Source: Curvibacter lanceolatus ATCC 14669 (lineage in GTDB: Bacteria > Pseudomonadota > Gammaproteobacteria > Burkholderiales > Burkholderiaceae_C). Taken from it: a stretch of DNA of 63,039 nucleotides. Each line of letters opens with the position of its first letter. Position 1 is the first letter of the stretch. The translations under genes and the position numbers were made by a program. The notes below the pieces were generated by a model. It was not told the origin of the DNA and did no database searches. It saw nothing but the letters and a program-made list of their open reading frames with translations. The stretch is from NCBI RefSeq assembly GCF_000381265.1, contig NZ_KB906283.1, positions 1-63,039 on the forward strand, given 5' to 3'. This document shows positions 24,988 through 34,612 of the stretch, one piece after another.

Positions 24988-25150
24988 TCAGGCCGCTAAC
25001 GCATCAGCCCCAGCGGGAGTCTTCATTTTCAGTACCTGGTGAGATGCGCCGATGGCTGTATCGGCCAAGCATGGGTCTTTGAGCGTGTGGATCACGCGCT
25101 CATCCATCCCGTTCTGCGCAGAACGGCAGGGGTGGTCAAGTCCTGCTGAA
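24988..25150 (-). pseudogene. Degraded IS transposase C-terminal remnant (DDE integrase-core type)
   Basis: The minus-strand translation ends with a fragment reading SAQNGMDERVIHTLKDPCL, followed soon by SHQVLKMKTPAGADALAA and stop. This is the end of an IS3/IS481-like transposase, whose usual text is QQNGMVERVIRTLKEQC and later RPHQALGMKTPAEA. The stretch between the two motifs is too short, so an internal deletion has occurred, and the catalytic Asp motifs upstream are gone. The rest of 24926-25460 shows no gene; it becomes AT-rich near 25330-25380, a possible promoter for the next gene. Confidence 0.6.
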
Positions 25151-25460
25151 GGCAGAGCATTTGCTCTCGCCTCGCTGCCCTGCCCTGCAGAGAGCCCCCC
25201 CTTTTCAGCGGCATGGCACTCGCGTTTGCTTTCCAATGCGCAGCGCCCACATCCCGTACAAACTGCCCCTGACAGTAGTTGGCTGCGAGCCACTTCGCCG
25301 ACAAAACACCGCGACGCAATACGTACCAAGAAGATGTGTGTTTGTATTTCGATGCATGCTTTTTTTGTTGGAATTGAAGCGAATCCCGAGGACTCATCAA
25401 GCGCTGGTTTTCCAAGCCAAAACCTACGATTCAGACACGCCAACTCTCAAGAGAAAACGC

Positions 25461-25820
25461 GTGAGCACCATCCATACCCGCAGTGCGGCTTACCAGGTCA
25501 GCCCCAGTCACCATGAGACCAACACCAACGCCTACCGGCCGGTCGTCGCCAGTGCCGTCGACGCAGTCGACGGGGGCGCCGATACCGCCAGTGCAGTTCC
25601 CAATTTCAGCGCGGAGAGTTTGCAAAGACTCAGCAACGCCATCAGCGGGGATTGGCACGCAGTGGAAAGCCCGGGCTCCGCAGCGAGCGGGCCGGCCAGC
25701 GAGGTCAGCGTCGCCGCGCTCTCTGTGAGCGGCAGTATCAACGACACCGTGGTCAACATAAGCGCGTACGTGACCCTGAGCACGCAGGCGACCGTGCCCC
25801 TGCTCGACACCTCGGTCTGA
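25461..25820 (+). CDS. Hypothetical protein, 119 residues
   Basis: A GTG at 25461 follows an AAGAGAAAACGC leader; the frame is open further upstream but into the low-coding-quality stretch. The product is rich in Ala, Ser, Val and Thr, with no membrane segment or Cys. It ends in alternating hydrophobic/polar text (VNISAYVTLSTQATVPLLDTSV) suggestive of beta strands. I do not recognise it. It is followed by a 76-residue gene and an orphan flgH in the same direction, and the three may form one unit. Confidence 0.5.
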   Translation: MSTIHTRSAAYQVSPSHHETNTNAYRPVVASAVDAVDGGADTASAVPNFSAESLQRLSNAISGDWHAVESPGSAASGPASEVSVAALSVSGSINDTVVNISAYVTLSTQATVPLLDTSV

Positions 25821-25846
25821 GCCACGCCCCTGTCAGGAGATTCACC

Positions 25847-26077
25847 ATGACGTCAAGGCAGACCCATGATCGCGCGCAAGCCGGCCAACCCCGCGCCCAG
25901 AAGACACTAACCCAGGCCCGTCTGGGCACACCGGGCTCGGGCGCCGCCGTAGGCTGCGGCTCGTTCCTCATCCCCATTCCCTTGCCAGTTGTGGCCAACG
26001 TCACAGGCATGCCCTTGCAGTGCCGCTCGGGCGGGCTCGTTTTGCCCTGTGATAACGCCCCTGGACACCGGTTCTGA
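25847..26077 (+). CDS. Hypothetical protein, 76 residues
   Basis: The ATG at 25847 has a good TCAGGAGA site, the main support for this being a gene. The product is basic and polar for 35 residues, then has a short hydrophobic stretch (GCGSFLIPIPLPVVANVTGM) and three Cys. Its TGA is immediately followed by the ATG of flgH, so translation is probably coupled. Not recognised. Confidence 0.45.
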   Translation: MTSRQTHDRAQAGQPRAQKTLTQARLGTPGSGAAVGCGSFLIPIPLPVVANVTGMPLQCRSGGLVLPCDNAPGHRF

Positions 26078-26821
26078 ATGACGCACCCAAGCAGCCGAGA
26101 CACCGCCATGCCCCACTATCCCTCTGACCTCCCACACCTCAGGTGCCTGGCCCTGTGTAGCACCCTGGCCCTGCTGGCTGCCTGCAGCAATACCCCCGTC
26201 AGCACTGTGCCGGGGCCACTGACGGCAACGCCTATTGCAGCGCCAATGAATATCGAACGAGCCAACCCTGGCTCGTTGTTCCGCCCGGGCCAGACAACGG
26301 CCACCCTGTTCACCGGCCGCCGCAAGCCGAGCGCAGTCGGTGACATTCTCAAAGTAGACATCTCCGAAAGCATCAACGCCAGCAATGCGCTGACCACCGA
26401 CAACAGCCGCAGCAATGCGATGAGCACCAAGGGCCCCGGCGTCAAAGGCGTGGGCAGCGGGATCATCCGCTCGCTGCTGAACTTGGACGCCAGCGCCAAG
26501 GGCAGCGATTCGTACAAGGGCAAAGGCAAGACCACCGATGTGAGCAGCTTCACAGGGCAGCTGACGGCCACCGTGATCAACGTGCTGCCCAACGGCAATC
26601 TGGTGGTGGCCGGTGAGCGCAGCGTGGCCCTCAATGGCGGCACGCGCACCCTGCGCTTCTCGGGCGTGGTGAACCCCAAGGACCTGACCACAGGAAACGT
26701 GGTGGCCTCGTCCAACGTGGCCAATGCCCACCTTGAGGTGGCGGGCCAAGGCGAGGTGTCCAAAGCAGCCTCGCGCAACGCTGAGCAACGCACGCAGACC
26801 AACAGCCTGTCCATCTGGTAA
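26078..26821 (+). CDS. flgH: Flagellar L-ring-like lipoprotein FlgH, orphan
   Basis: 247 residues from the ATG at 26078, abutting the previous stop; an ATG at 26108 gives 237. A lipoprotein leader (LALCSTLALLAACS, lipobox LAAC) is followed by the FlgH core: GSLFRPGQTTATLFTGRRKPSAVGDILKV, then ESINASNALTTDNSRSN, the FTGQLTATVINVLPNGNLVVAGE strand, and NGGTRTLRFSGVVNPKDLT. The C-terminal NAEQRTQTNSLSIW is typical of FlgH too. FlgH builds the outer-membrane L-ring of the flagellum. No other flagellar rod or ring gene is in the neighbourhood, so this is either a stray copy or part of an unrelated outer-membrane ring using a FlgH-like lipoprotein. Confidence 0.88.
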   Translation: MTHPSSRDTAMPHYPSDLPHLRCLALCSTLALLAACSNTPVSTVPGPLTATPIAAPMNIERANPGSLFRPGQTTATLFTGRRKPSAVGDILKVDISESINASNALTTDNSRSNAMSTKGPGVKGVGSGIIRSLLNLDASAKGSDSYKGKGKTTDVSSFTGQLTATVINVLPNGNLVVAGERSVALNGGTRTLRFSGVVNPKDLTTGNVVASSNVANAHLEVAGQGEVSKAASRNAEQRTQTNSLSIW

Positions 26822-26870
26822 GGCCCACAAACCGAAGGCTGTCCCCTACCAACACAAGAAAGGAAAGGAC

Positions 26871-27091
26871 ATGACACAACGACTCATCCATCTATGCCTG
26901 TCCGCAGGACTGGGCCTTGCCGGCCTGGCATGAGCATGAGCTACAACCAGAACGTGACCCCTCTGCCTGGCCATGACAGGGGTTTCTACAACACCTTGCT
27001 GGCGATCTGGCTGGGCGACAAGGCCTCAGATTCGACGCTGCGCAGCAACCTGCTGGGCCGCCCTGCGGCATCACGCGCCGCGGCAGACTGA
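26871..27091 (+). pseudogene. Chalcone-isomerase-like gene, internally deleted and frameshifted
   Basis: An ATG at 26871 with an AAAGGAAAGG site opens a signal-peptide-like sequence (MTQRLIHLCLSAGLGLAGLA) that stops after 20 residues at 26933. In another frame the next bases encode GFYNTLLAIWLGDKASDSTL and LLGRPA up to 27091. This is the C-terminal signature of the bacterial chalcone-isomerase-like domain (usual text: F..ALL.IWLG..P.D..LK..LLG). The middle of about 120 residues is gone. So an exported chalcone-isomerase-fold protein has been destroyed by an internal deletion with frameshift. The following bases to 27273 show nothing. Confidence 0.65.
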
Positions 27092-27273
27092 GCCACCTGA
27101 ACCACCAGGGCCTCCGATGGCATCGGTACGGGGCTGGCGCATCCCAAGTTCAAATTCCATAACCCAGCATGAGGGGCCACTCGGGGTCGTCGAGCAGCGC
27201 TTGCGAGTCCTGTGTCTGCGGAATCCATCCGCAGACTGACCTCGTGTGGATACGGCCAGCACGCCGCACGCGC

Positions 27274-28478
<1,205 letters not shown>

Positions 28479-28479
<1 letters not shown>

Positions 28480-29228
28480 CACTGGCCTCCACTGTTCTGC
28501 GCCAAGGAACGGATGCCGTCTGTCGGGGTGTCACTGACCAGCCGACCATCCACGAAATGCAGGATCCGATCCGCGTAGGCGGCCATGTCCGTTTCGTGGG
28601 TCACCATCACCACCGTGATCCCTCGATCCTGGTTCAGCCGGACCAGCAATTGCATGATCTCGTCGCTTCGATGGGTGTCCAGGTTCCCGGTGGGTTCGTC
28701 AGCCAGCAACAAGGCTGGCTCGGTCACGATAGCCCGGGCAATCGCCACACGTTGCTGCTGCCCGCCAGAAAGCTCAGCCGAGGTATGGTGCTCCCAGCCT
28801 TTGAGGCCCACCTCGGCCAAAGCCGCCTGCGCCAACTGCGCCCGCTCGACGGGGCGTTGACCTCGGTAAACCAGCGGTAGTTCAACGTTCTCCTGCGCCG
28901 AAGTCCGACGCAACAGGTTGAACCCCTGGAACACAAAGCCAATGTAGTTGCGACGCAGCAGTGCGCATTGGTCCTGGCTCAGCGATTCAACGGGGGTGCC
29001 GAAAAAGCGGTAGCTTCCCGAGGTCAGCGTATCCAGGCACCCCATGATGTTCATGGCCGTGGATTTGCCCGATCCGCTGGGGCCCATGATGGCCACGAAT
29101 TCGCCGCGGCGGATCTCCAGATCCACATCGGTGAGCGCCTGGAAGCGAGTCGCCCCCTCGCCATAAGTCTTGCAGACCTTGGCGTAGGCGATGACTGGCG
29201 TGTCCTCTGGCAAAGGGGCCCGCGCCAT
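28479..29228 (-). CDS. MacB/LolD-type ABC transporter ATP-binding protein
   Basis: 249 residues; the ATG at 29228 shares its A with the stop of the upstream MacA-like gene (TGATG); the frame is open further upstream but inside that gene. Walker A GPSGSGKS at 49-56, Q-loop FQGFNLL near 100-106, signature LSGGQQQR at 153-160, Walker [13 protein letters not shown] at 173-184, and H-loop VTHETD. The TGNLD wording is characteristic of the MacB/LolD/FtsE class. It powers the permease encoded immediately downstream. Confidence 0.96.
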
Positions 29229-30547
29229 CACTTTGAAGGCTCCCTGCCGTCCACAATCAGACGGTCGCCGGCCTTCAACTCCGCCGACAGCGTTTTCAAG
29301 ACCTCCGTCATCCTGCCGTCGCTGGCGCCCACCAGCAGCCTGACCTCGGTGGGCCGGCCATCGATCAGCTTCCACACGGACTGCTCGCTGCCACTCGTGA
29401 CAGACGTGCTGGTCTGGGTGGATTTTTGCTGCCGAGGCACGGATATCAGCAGGCTGGTCACGCTGCTGGTGGTCTGTTGCGACACCGGAGGCGGGGCGTA
29501 TCGTAGCGCGGCATTGGGAACCAGCAACGTCCGCTCCTTGCGCAGGGTGACGATGCGGGCATTCGCCGTCATTCCAGGCCGCAGGCTCAGGTCTTTATTG
29601 CTGACCTCCAACACAGCCTGGTAGGTCACCACATTGTTGGTCGTGTCAGCGCCATAGCGCAGCCGGACGATCCGGGCCGGGAAACTGCGATCGGGATAGG
29701 CATCGACCGTGAAGTCAGCCAACTGCCCTTCCTTGACCTGGCCAACGTCAGCTTCGTCGACATTGACCTCCAGTTTCATCTGGGTAAGGTCCTGGGCCAG
29801 CGTGAAGAGTGTGGTCACTTGATAACTGGCCGCCACCGTCTGCCCGGGCTCCGCCGAACGTTTCAGCACCACGCCATTGATCGGCGATCGCAAGGTCGCC
29901 TTCTTGAGGTTGGTCCGGTTGGTGTTCAAAGTGGCCTGAGTCTCATCCACTGCGGCTACCGCGCTAGCTTCATTGGCCTGTGCCTTTTCCAAGGTGATCT
30001 GCGAGCCCTCCAGTTCACTTTTCGCAGGAACCATGCCGCCAGAGAGCTTCCATGCTTCCTCATTGCGTTTGAGCCCAGCCTGGGCATCCCGAGTGGCCGC
30101 CTTGTATTGCAGCAGCGAGGCCGAGGCCTTGCGCAACGCGCTCTCCGATGCCGTGACCTGATCCTGCAAGTTGCTGGTCTGTAGCTCCGCCAGGATCTGC
30201 CCCTGGGACACCGTGTCGTTGTCCTTCACCCGGACCTTGTCGATCGTGCCTGAGAGCTCGCTGCCGACATCCACCTTCGTCAGGGGCTGTAGATTGCCCG
30301 TTGCAGAGACCCGGACAACCAGAGCGCCAGTCGAAGCCTCTTCCGTTTCGTATTGCAGTCGCGAGGCGCCGGACTGCCACTTCCAGAACAACAGGCCACC
30401 CAAGGCGGCAGTGCCCAGCAGCACGGCCAGCATCCACTTGCGTTGTTTCAATGAAAACCGCGTCCCGCCCTGCCCGTCGCCCAACTGTTTGGCGACGGCA
30501 TCGGCCGTCAAGGGCCGCGTCCGTGGATGCGAGGTATCTTGAGTCAT
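29228..30547 (-). CDS. MacA-like periplasmic adaptor (HlyD family)
   Basis: 439 residues. A cytoplasmic N-terminus of about 38 residues, a single membrane anchor (MLAVLLGTAALGGLLFW), then the membrane-fusion-protein order: a lipoyl half with VSATGNLQPLTKVDVGSELSG, a long alpha-hairpin (about 120-215), the second lipoyl half with LRSPINGVVLKRSAEPGQTV, and beta-barrel and membrane-proximal parts. It bridges the inner-membrane MacB-type pump and the outer-membrane channel encoded just upstream. Its ATG overlaps the channel gene's stop (ATGA), so the four genes are translationally chained. Confidence 0.94.
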   Translation of the reverse strand: MTQDTSHPRTRPLTADAVAKQLGDGQGGTRFSLKQRKWMLAVLLGTAALGGLLFWKWQSGASRLQYETEEASTGALVVRVSATGNLQPLTKVDVGSELSGTIDKVRVKDNDTVSQGQILAELQTSNLQDQVTASESALRKASASLLQYKAATRDAQAGLKRNEEAWKLSGGMVPAKSELEGSQITLEKAQANEASAVAAVDETQATLNTNRTNLKKATLRSPINGVVLKRSAEPGQTVAASYQVTTLFTLAQDLTQMKLEVNVDEADVGQVKEGQLADFTVDAYPDRSFPARIVRLRYGADTTNNVVTYQAVLEVSNKDLSLRPGMTANARIVTLRKERTLLVPNAALRYAPPPVSQQTTSSVTSLLISVPRQQKSTQTSTSVTSGSEQSVWKLIDGRPTEVRLLVGASDGRMTEVLKTLSAELKAGDRLIVDGREPSK

Positions 30548-32040
30548 GGCAAAGCCTGATGTTGCAATTTGAATTCATCGGAGGCGATGGCGCCTACCGT
30601 GGGCCCGGACCCCGTGGGCGATCCTGCGGCTGGGGCCTGAGCCAGTTGCTGTGTCCAGCCTCCTCCAACCGCCTTGTAAAGCGCAATCCAGTACTGAACT
30701 CGGTCGCGCTGCAGCGAGATGCGCTGGACTTCAGCGGAAAGGGCCGAGCGGCGGGCTTCCTCCAGCGTCAGCAAGCTCACCTTTCCGGCTCGCCAGTTGC
30801 TGTCAGTCGCCAGGAAGTAATCCCGGTACCGTGTCTCAGCAATCAAGGCATATTGGGCACGACTTGTGGCACTGTTCAGGCGCACGAGAGATTGTTCAAC
30901 GTCCTTCACGACCTGGCGCACACCCTGCTGGTAGCTGGCATACGCGGAGCGATAGGCCGCTTGCGCATTCGCGATCGCGGCTTGTCGCGACCCTCCGTCG
31001 AATATCGGCAACGAGATCGAGGGTCCGAAGGACCAAGCCGAAGAGGGCGTGCCGGTCGTCGCCGAGAGGCCGACTGAGCCACTCAGCGACAGACTGGGGT
31101 AGAGCGCAGCCTGAGCCGCGCCAATTTCGGCGTGGGTGGCGGCCACTTCGCGCTCCAGAGCGCCCAAGTCAGGCCGCTGTCGCAGGACCTGAGCCGGCAC
31201 GGCGGTGACGACGAACCCCCGAGGCTCGGCAAGACGACGCGGCGCCTGCTCCAGAAGTGCTCGCAGCGCGCCCTCCTCGGCGCCGCTCAAGTACACCATG
31301 GCCTTGACCAAGAGGTCGCACTGGGCCTGCTGAGCCAGCAAGGTGTCAGATGCGCTGGCCACGCTGGCCTGCGCCAGCGCGCCATCGGCTACCGCATCGA
31401 GACCGGCGCGGACCAGGGCAGTCGTCACCGTTTCGGTCTGTTGGTTGGAGGCCAGCGCGCGGTCATACGCATCGGCCAGCAAGCCACAAGCCTGCCACTG
31501 CACATAGACATCGGCCACCTCGGCCGCCAATGAGACACGTGTGTCGTGCCAATCCCGGGTGCGCGCCTCCACCCGGGCTGTGGCCGCCTCTTCGTTGCGC
31601 CGCAACTTGCCGAACAGGTCCAGCTCCCACGAACTGTCAAAACCGGCACTGCGTGCCGTTTGGACCACCCCCAAGGAGCGTTCCCGACTGGCAGAGGCCG
31701 AGGCGTTCACGGACGGCAGCCGCCCCGAGCGCACCGACGCCAACGTGGCACGGGCCTTCTCGATGTTCGCCCAAGCGATCGTCAGGCTGGGACTGCCTGA
31801 TTCGCTCATCGCCACCAGAGTGGCCACGGTGGCGTCGTCGAACTGTCCCCACCAGTCATTGATTTGGTCGAGTTGGCCGCCATGGGGCAACGAGGCCTGC
31901 CAGGATGCCGGCGGGGTCATTCCTGGTGGGACATACACCTGCCCCACAGCACAGCCTGTGAGTAGAGTCCCGGCCAACACGATCAACCCCAAGGGGCCGC
32001 TCAGGGCAAAGGGTTGCATCCGAAACTTAACTAAACTCAT
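30544..32040 (-). CDS. NodT-family outer-membrane efflux lipoprotein (TolC-like)
   Basis: 498 residues from the ATG at 32040; an ATG at 32019 is an alternative and closer to the lipoprotein leader (LGLIVLAGTLLTGC, lipobox LTGC). Two TolC-like repeats are present, each with long helices and short strands: the first about 60-250 with ASASRERSLGVVQTARSAGFDSSWELDLFG, the second about 260-470 with LRQRPDLGALEREVAATHAEIGAAQAALYPSLSLSGSVGL. NodT-type channels pair with HlyD adaptors and RND or MacB pumps. First gene of the export operon. Confidence 0.95.
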   Translation of the reverse strand: MSLVKFRMQPFALSGPLGLIVLAGTLLTGCAVGQVYVPPGMTPPASWQASLPHGGQLDQINDWWGQFDDATVATLVAMSESGSPSLTIAWANIEKARATLASVRSGRLPSVNASASASRERSLGVVQTARSAGFDSSWELDLFGKLRRNEEAATARVEARTRDWHDTRVSLAAEVADVYVQWQACGLLADAYDRALASNQQTETVTTALVRAGLDAVADGALAQASVASASDTLLAQQAQCDLLVKAMVYLSGAEEGALRALLEQAPRRLAEPRGFVVTAVPAQVLRQRPDLGALEREVAATHAEIGAAQAALYPSLSLSGSVGLSATTGTPSSAWSFGPSISLPIFDGGSRQAAIANAQAAYRSAYASYQQGVRQVVKDVEQSLVRLNSATSRAQYALIAETRYRDYFLATDSNWRAGKVSLLTLEEARRSALSAEVQRISLQRDRVQYWIALYKAVGGGWTQQLAQAPAAGSPTGSGPTVGAIASDEFKLQHQALP

Positions 32041-32052
32041 GGGTATAGTTTA
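32032..32052. promoter_or_regulatory. Inverted repeat TAAACT-N9-AGTTTA over the efflux operon start
   Basis: Six-base perfect arms around nine bases, covering the proposed ATG at 32040 of the outer-membrane channel gene. The position suggests an operator that blocks transcription or initiation of the export operon; if so, the ATG at 32019 could be the true start. No regulator gene is adjacent. Confidence 0.4.
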
Positions 32053-32218
32053 TGCAGTCGGACTGTGGCGTCAAGGCCTTGCGCACTTCCGAGACGTAAA
32101 GCCTGATGAAGTGGTCGTATCAGAACTGTGTCAACAGCCTCTGACTCAGAGAGTCACGACGCCATGCGATCCAGGTCGATCACTGGGTGGCGCACGAAGG
32201 CGATGTCGGCAACGGAAG

Positions 32219-34612
32219 TCAAGCTGCATCCCGGACCTTGAAGACCATCGGGTTCGGAGAAATCCGCCCCACATGAGGGGTCGGCTTGAGAAGGAAATAC
32301 GCCAGTGCCGGCAGCAAGACCATCGCACCCAGCATGTTCCAAAGAAACATGAAGGCAAGCAGAAGGCCCATATCGGCCTGGAACTTGATCGGGCTGGCCA
32401 CCCATGTGATGACACCGATGGCCAAGGTCACACCGGTCAACATCACCACCTTGCCGGTGAACAGCAAAGCACGGTAGTAGGCCTCGGACAAAGTGCAGCC
32501 TTCACGCAGCCGGGCCAGTACAACAGACAGGATGTACAGGGCATAGTCAACACCAATGCCCACGCCGAGCGCGATCACGGGCAGGGTCGCGACCTTGACC
32601 CCCATCCCCAGAGCCACCATCAGAGACTCAGCGAGAACGGAGGTAACCAGCAAAGGAATGATCGCGACCAGGACGGCACGCCAGGAACGGAAGGTGATGA
32701 AGGCCAGCAAGGCCACCGCGGCGTAGACCAGCCACAGCATCAGGTTCCATGCGTCTTTCACAACGATGTTGGTGGCAGCCTCGATGCCTGCCGTTCCGGC
32801 AGCGAGGAGGAAGTGCGTATCGGCGGTGTCGTTGGCCGCAGCAAACTGCTGCACGAGCTGGGTCACTCGGCGCAGCGTCTGGGCCTTGTGATCGCGCAAG
32901 TACACATAGACGGTAAGAAGATTGCAACTGTCGTTGTACAAACCACGCGGCGCATTGGCGGTGACCGTGTTGACCATCTCCTGATTGGGAAGCAGTTCAT
33001 ACCAACGGGGGTTGCCTTCGTTCAGCCCCGTCAGCACACGTCGATTCAGCAACGCCAGGGTGTTGGTGGATTCAACTCCATCGATCTGGCGCAATTGCCA
33101 TTCCAGATCGTCAACCTTCTGAACCGTCTGCAGGTGTGTGCATTCTCCATCGGGCGTCTTCACCATCACGGCCAGCACATCGCTCGAAGCGCCATAGGCC
33201 GCATTGAGGAACGCCACGTCCCGGTTGTAGCGGCTCGACTCTCGCAACTCAGGTGCGCCCGGATCCAGATCACCAATCGAAAGCCGGCTGCCGACCACCC
33301 CTCCCAGAACAAGCAAAGCCATGCCACCAAGAACCGCCAGACGCGCCCAGAAGGGCTGCGTGAAACGGTCAAGAAAGGCCCACAACGGGTGCTTTGCAGC
33401 ACCAGCCTCATCAGCCAGCTCGGCCTGCAGACTGCGTCGCGCGGCGGCGGGTTCTACGCCCGTGTAGGACAGCAGAATGGGGAGCAGGATCAGATTGGTG
33501 AAGATCAACGCCGCCACGCCAATCGAAGCAGCGATAGCAAGCTCACGAATGACCTGAATGTCGATCACCAGCAACACGGCAAAGCCCACAGCATCGGCCA
33601 CGAGCGCCGTCAGACCAGCCAGAAACAGGCGGCGGAAGGTGAAGCGTGCGGCCACCAGTTTGTCCGTTCCACGACCGATGTCCTGCATGATGCCGTTCAT
33701 TTTTTGGGCACCGTGACTCATGCCGATGGCAAATACCAGGAAGGGCACCAACATCGAGTACGGGTCGAGTGCAAAACCCAAGGTCGGCAGCAGTCCCAAT
33801 TGCCAAACCACCGCGATCAATGAGCTGCACACCACCAGCAAGGTGGAACGCGCGCACCGGGTGTACCAATAGACCATGGCAGCGGCGATGGCAACGGCCG
33901 CGGCAAAGAACAGCAACACAGCTTGCACACCCTCGATCAGATCACCCACCAGTTTGGCAAACCCGGTGATGTGGACCGTCACGCCTTGGGCCTCGTACTT
34001 GCCGCGCAGTCCTTCCAGGGACTGCGCAAGCTGGCCATAGTCAACCGGACGTCCGTCAGCTTGCTTCGTCATCAGCGGGACGTAAATCACACTGGATCGT
34101 GTGTCAAAAGCGACCAATTGACCTATTTCGCCAGAGCGTGCAATGTTCGCTGCCAATTGGCGCAAGCTGTTCGGCCCACCATCGAAGCCATCGGGAATGA
34201 CCGGGCCACCTTCCAGGCCGTCCTCAGTGACGCCCGTCCAGCGCGTCGTGGACGTCCACAGGCTCTTCATTGCGTTGCGGTCGACACCCGGCAAAAGGAA
34301 AACTTCGTCGCTGAGCTGTCGCAGTGTTTCCAGATACTGAGCGTCGTAGATAGTCGCTTTCGGATTGGCGACGGCGATTCGCAGTGCATTCCCCAGGCCC
34401 CTGAGCTCAGACTGGTTTTGCAGGTAGTTCGCGACAAAAGGATGTCGGGTCGGGATGGTCTTTTCGAAACTGGCAGAGAGTCGCAAGTGTGTGGCCTGCC
34501 ACCCAAGCACCAGCGTCACCATCAGGCACAGGAATACAACCCACCGCCGATGATTGAACAACAGGCGTTCCAGGACCGACCCGGAATGGCGATCAAATTC
34601 ATCGAGATTCAT
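32219..34612 (-). CDS. RND/MMPL-family transporter
   Basis: 797 residues, ATG at 34612 overlapping the stop of the YCF48-like gene (ATGA). One N-terminal helix (WVVFLCLMVTLVLGWQATHL), a periplasmic domain (about 45-225), five helices (about 225-390), a second single helix (about 430-450), another periplasmic domain, and a final five-helix block (about 630-780). This is the pseudo-twofold layout of MMPL/HpnN-type RND transporters, shorter than AcrB. The GIGVDYALYILSVVLARLREG segment near residue 690 is typical. In many proteobacteria this gene travels with DUF1302, DUF1329 and YCF48-like genes, as here. The set is thought to move hydrophobic compounds across the envelope. Confidence 0.92.
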   Translation of the reverse strand: MNLDEFDRHSGSVLERLLFNHRRWVVFLCLMVTLVLGWQATHLRLSASFEKTIPTRHPFVANYLQNQSELRGLGNALRIAVANPKATIYDAQYLETLRQLSDEVFLLPGVDRNAMKSLWTSTTRWTGVTEDGLEGGPVIPDGFDGGPNSLRQLAANIARSGEIGQLVAFDTRSSVIYVPLMTKQADGRPVDYGQLAQSLEGLRGKYEAQGVTVHITGFAKLVGDLIEGVQAVLLFFAAAVAIAAAMVYWYTRCARSTLLVVCSSLIAVVWQLGLLPTLGFALDPYSMLVPFLVFAIGMSHGAQKMNGIMQDIGRGTDKLVAARFTFRRLFLAGLTALVADAVGFAVLLVIDIQVIRELAIAASIGVAALIFTNLILLPILLSYTGVEPAAARRSLQAELADEAGAAKHPLWAFLDRFTQPFWARLAVLGGMALLVLGGVVGSRLSIGDLDPGAPELRESSRYNRDVAFLNAAYGASSDVLAVMVKTPDGECTHLQTVQKVDDLEWQLRQIDGVESTNTLALLNRRVLTGLNEGNPRWYELLPNQEMVNTVTANAPRGLYNDSCNLLTVYVYLRDHKAQTLRRVTQLVQQFAAANDTADTHFLLAAGTAGIEAATNIVVKDAWNLMLWLVYAAVALLAFITFRSWRAVLVAIIPLLVTSVLAESLMVALGMGVKVATLPVIALGVGIGVDYALYILSVVLARLREGCTLSEAYYRALLFTGKVVMLTGVTLAIGVITWVASPIKFQADMGLLLAFMFLWNMLGAMVLLPALAYFLLKPTPHVGRISPNPMVFKVRDAA

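Noticed and set aside
26871-26933. Start of a flgI gene after flgH
   Set aside because: The order flgH-flgI suggested it, but the frame ends after 20 residues and the following sequence carries a chalcone-isomerase-like end, not FlgI.
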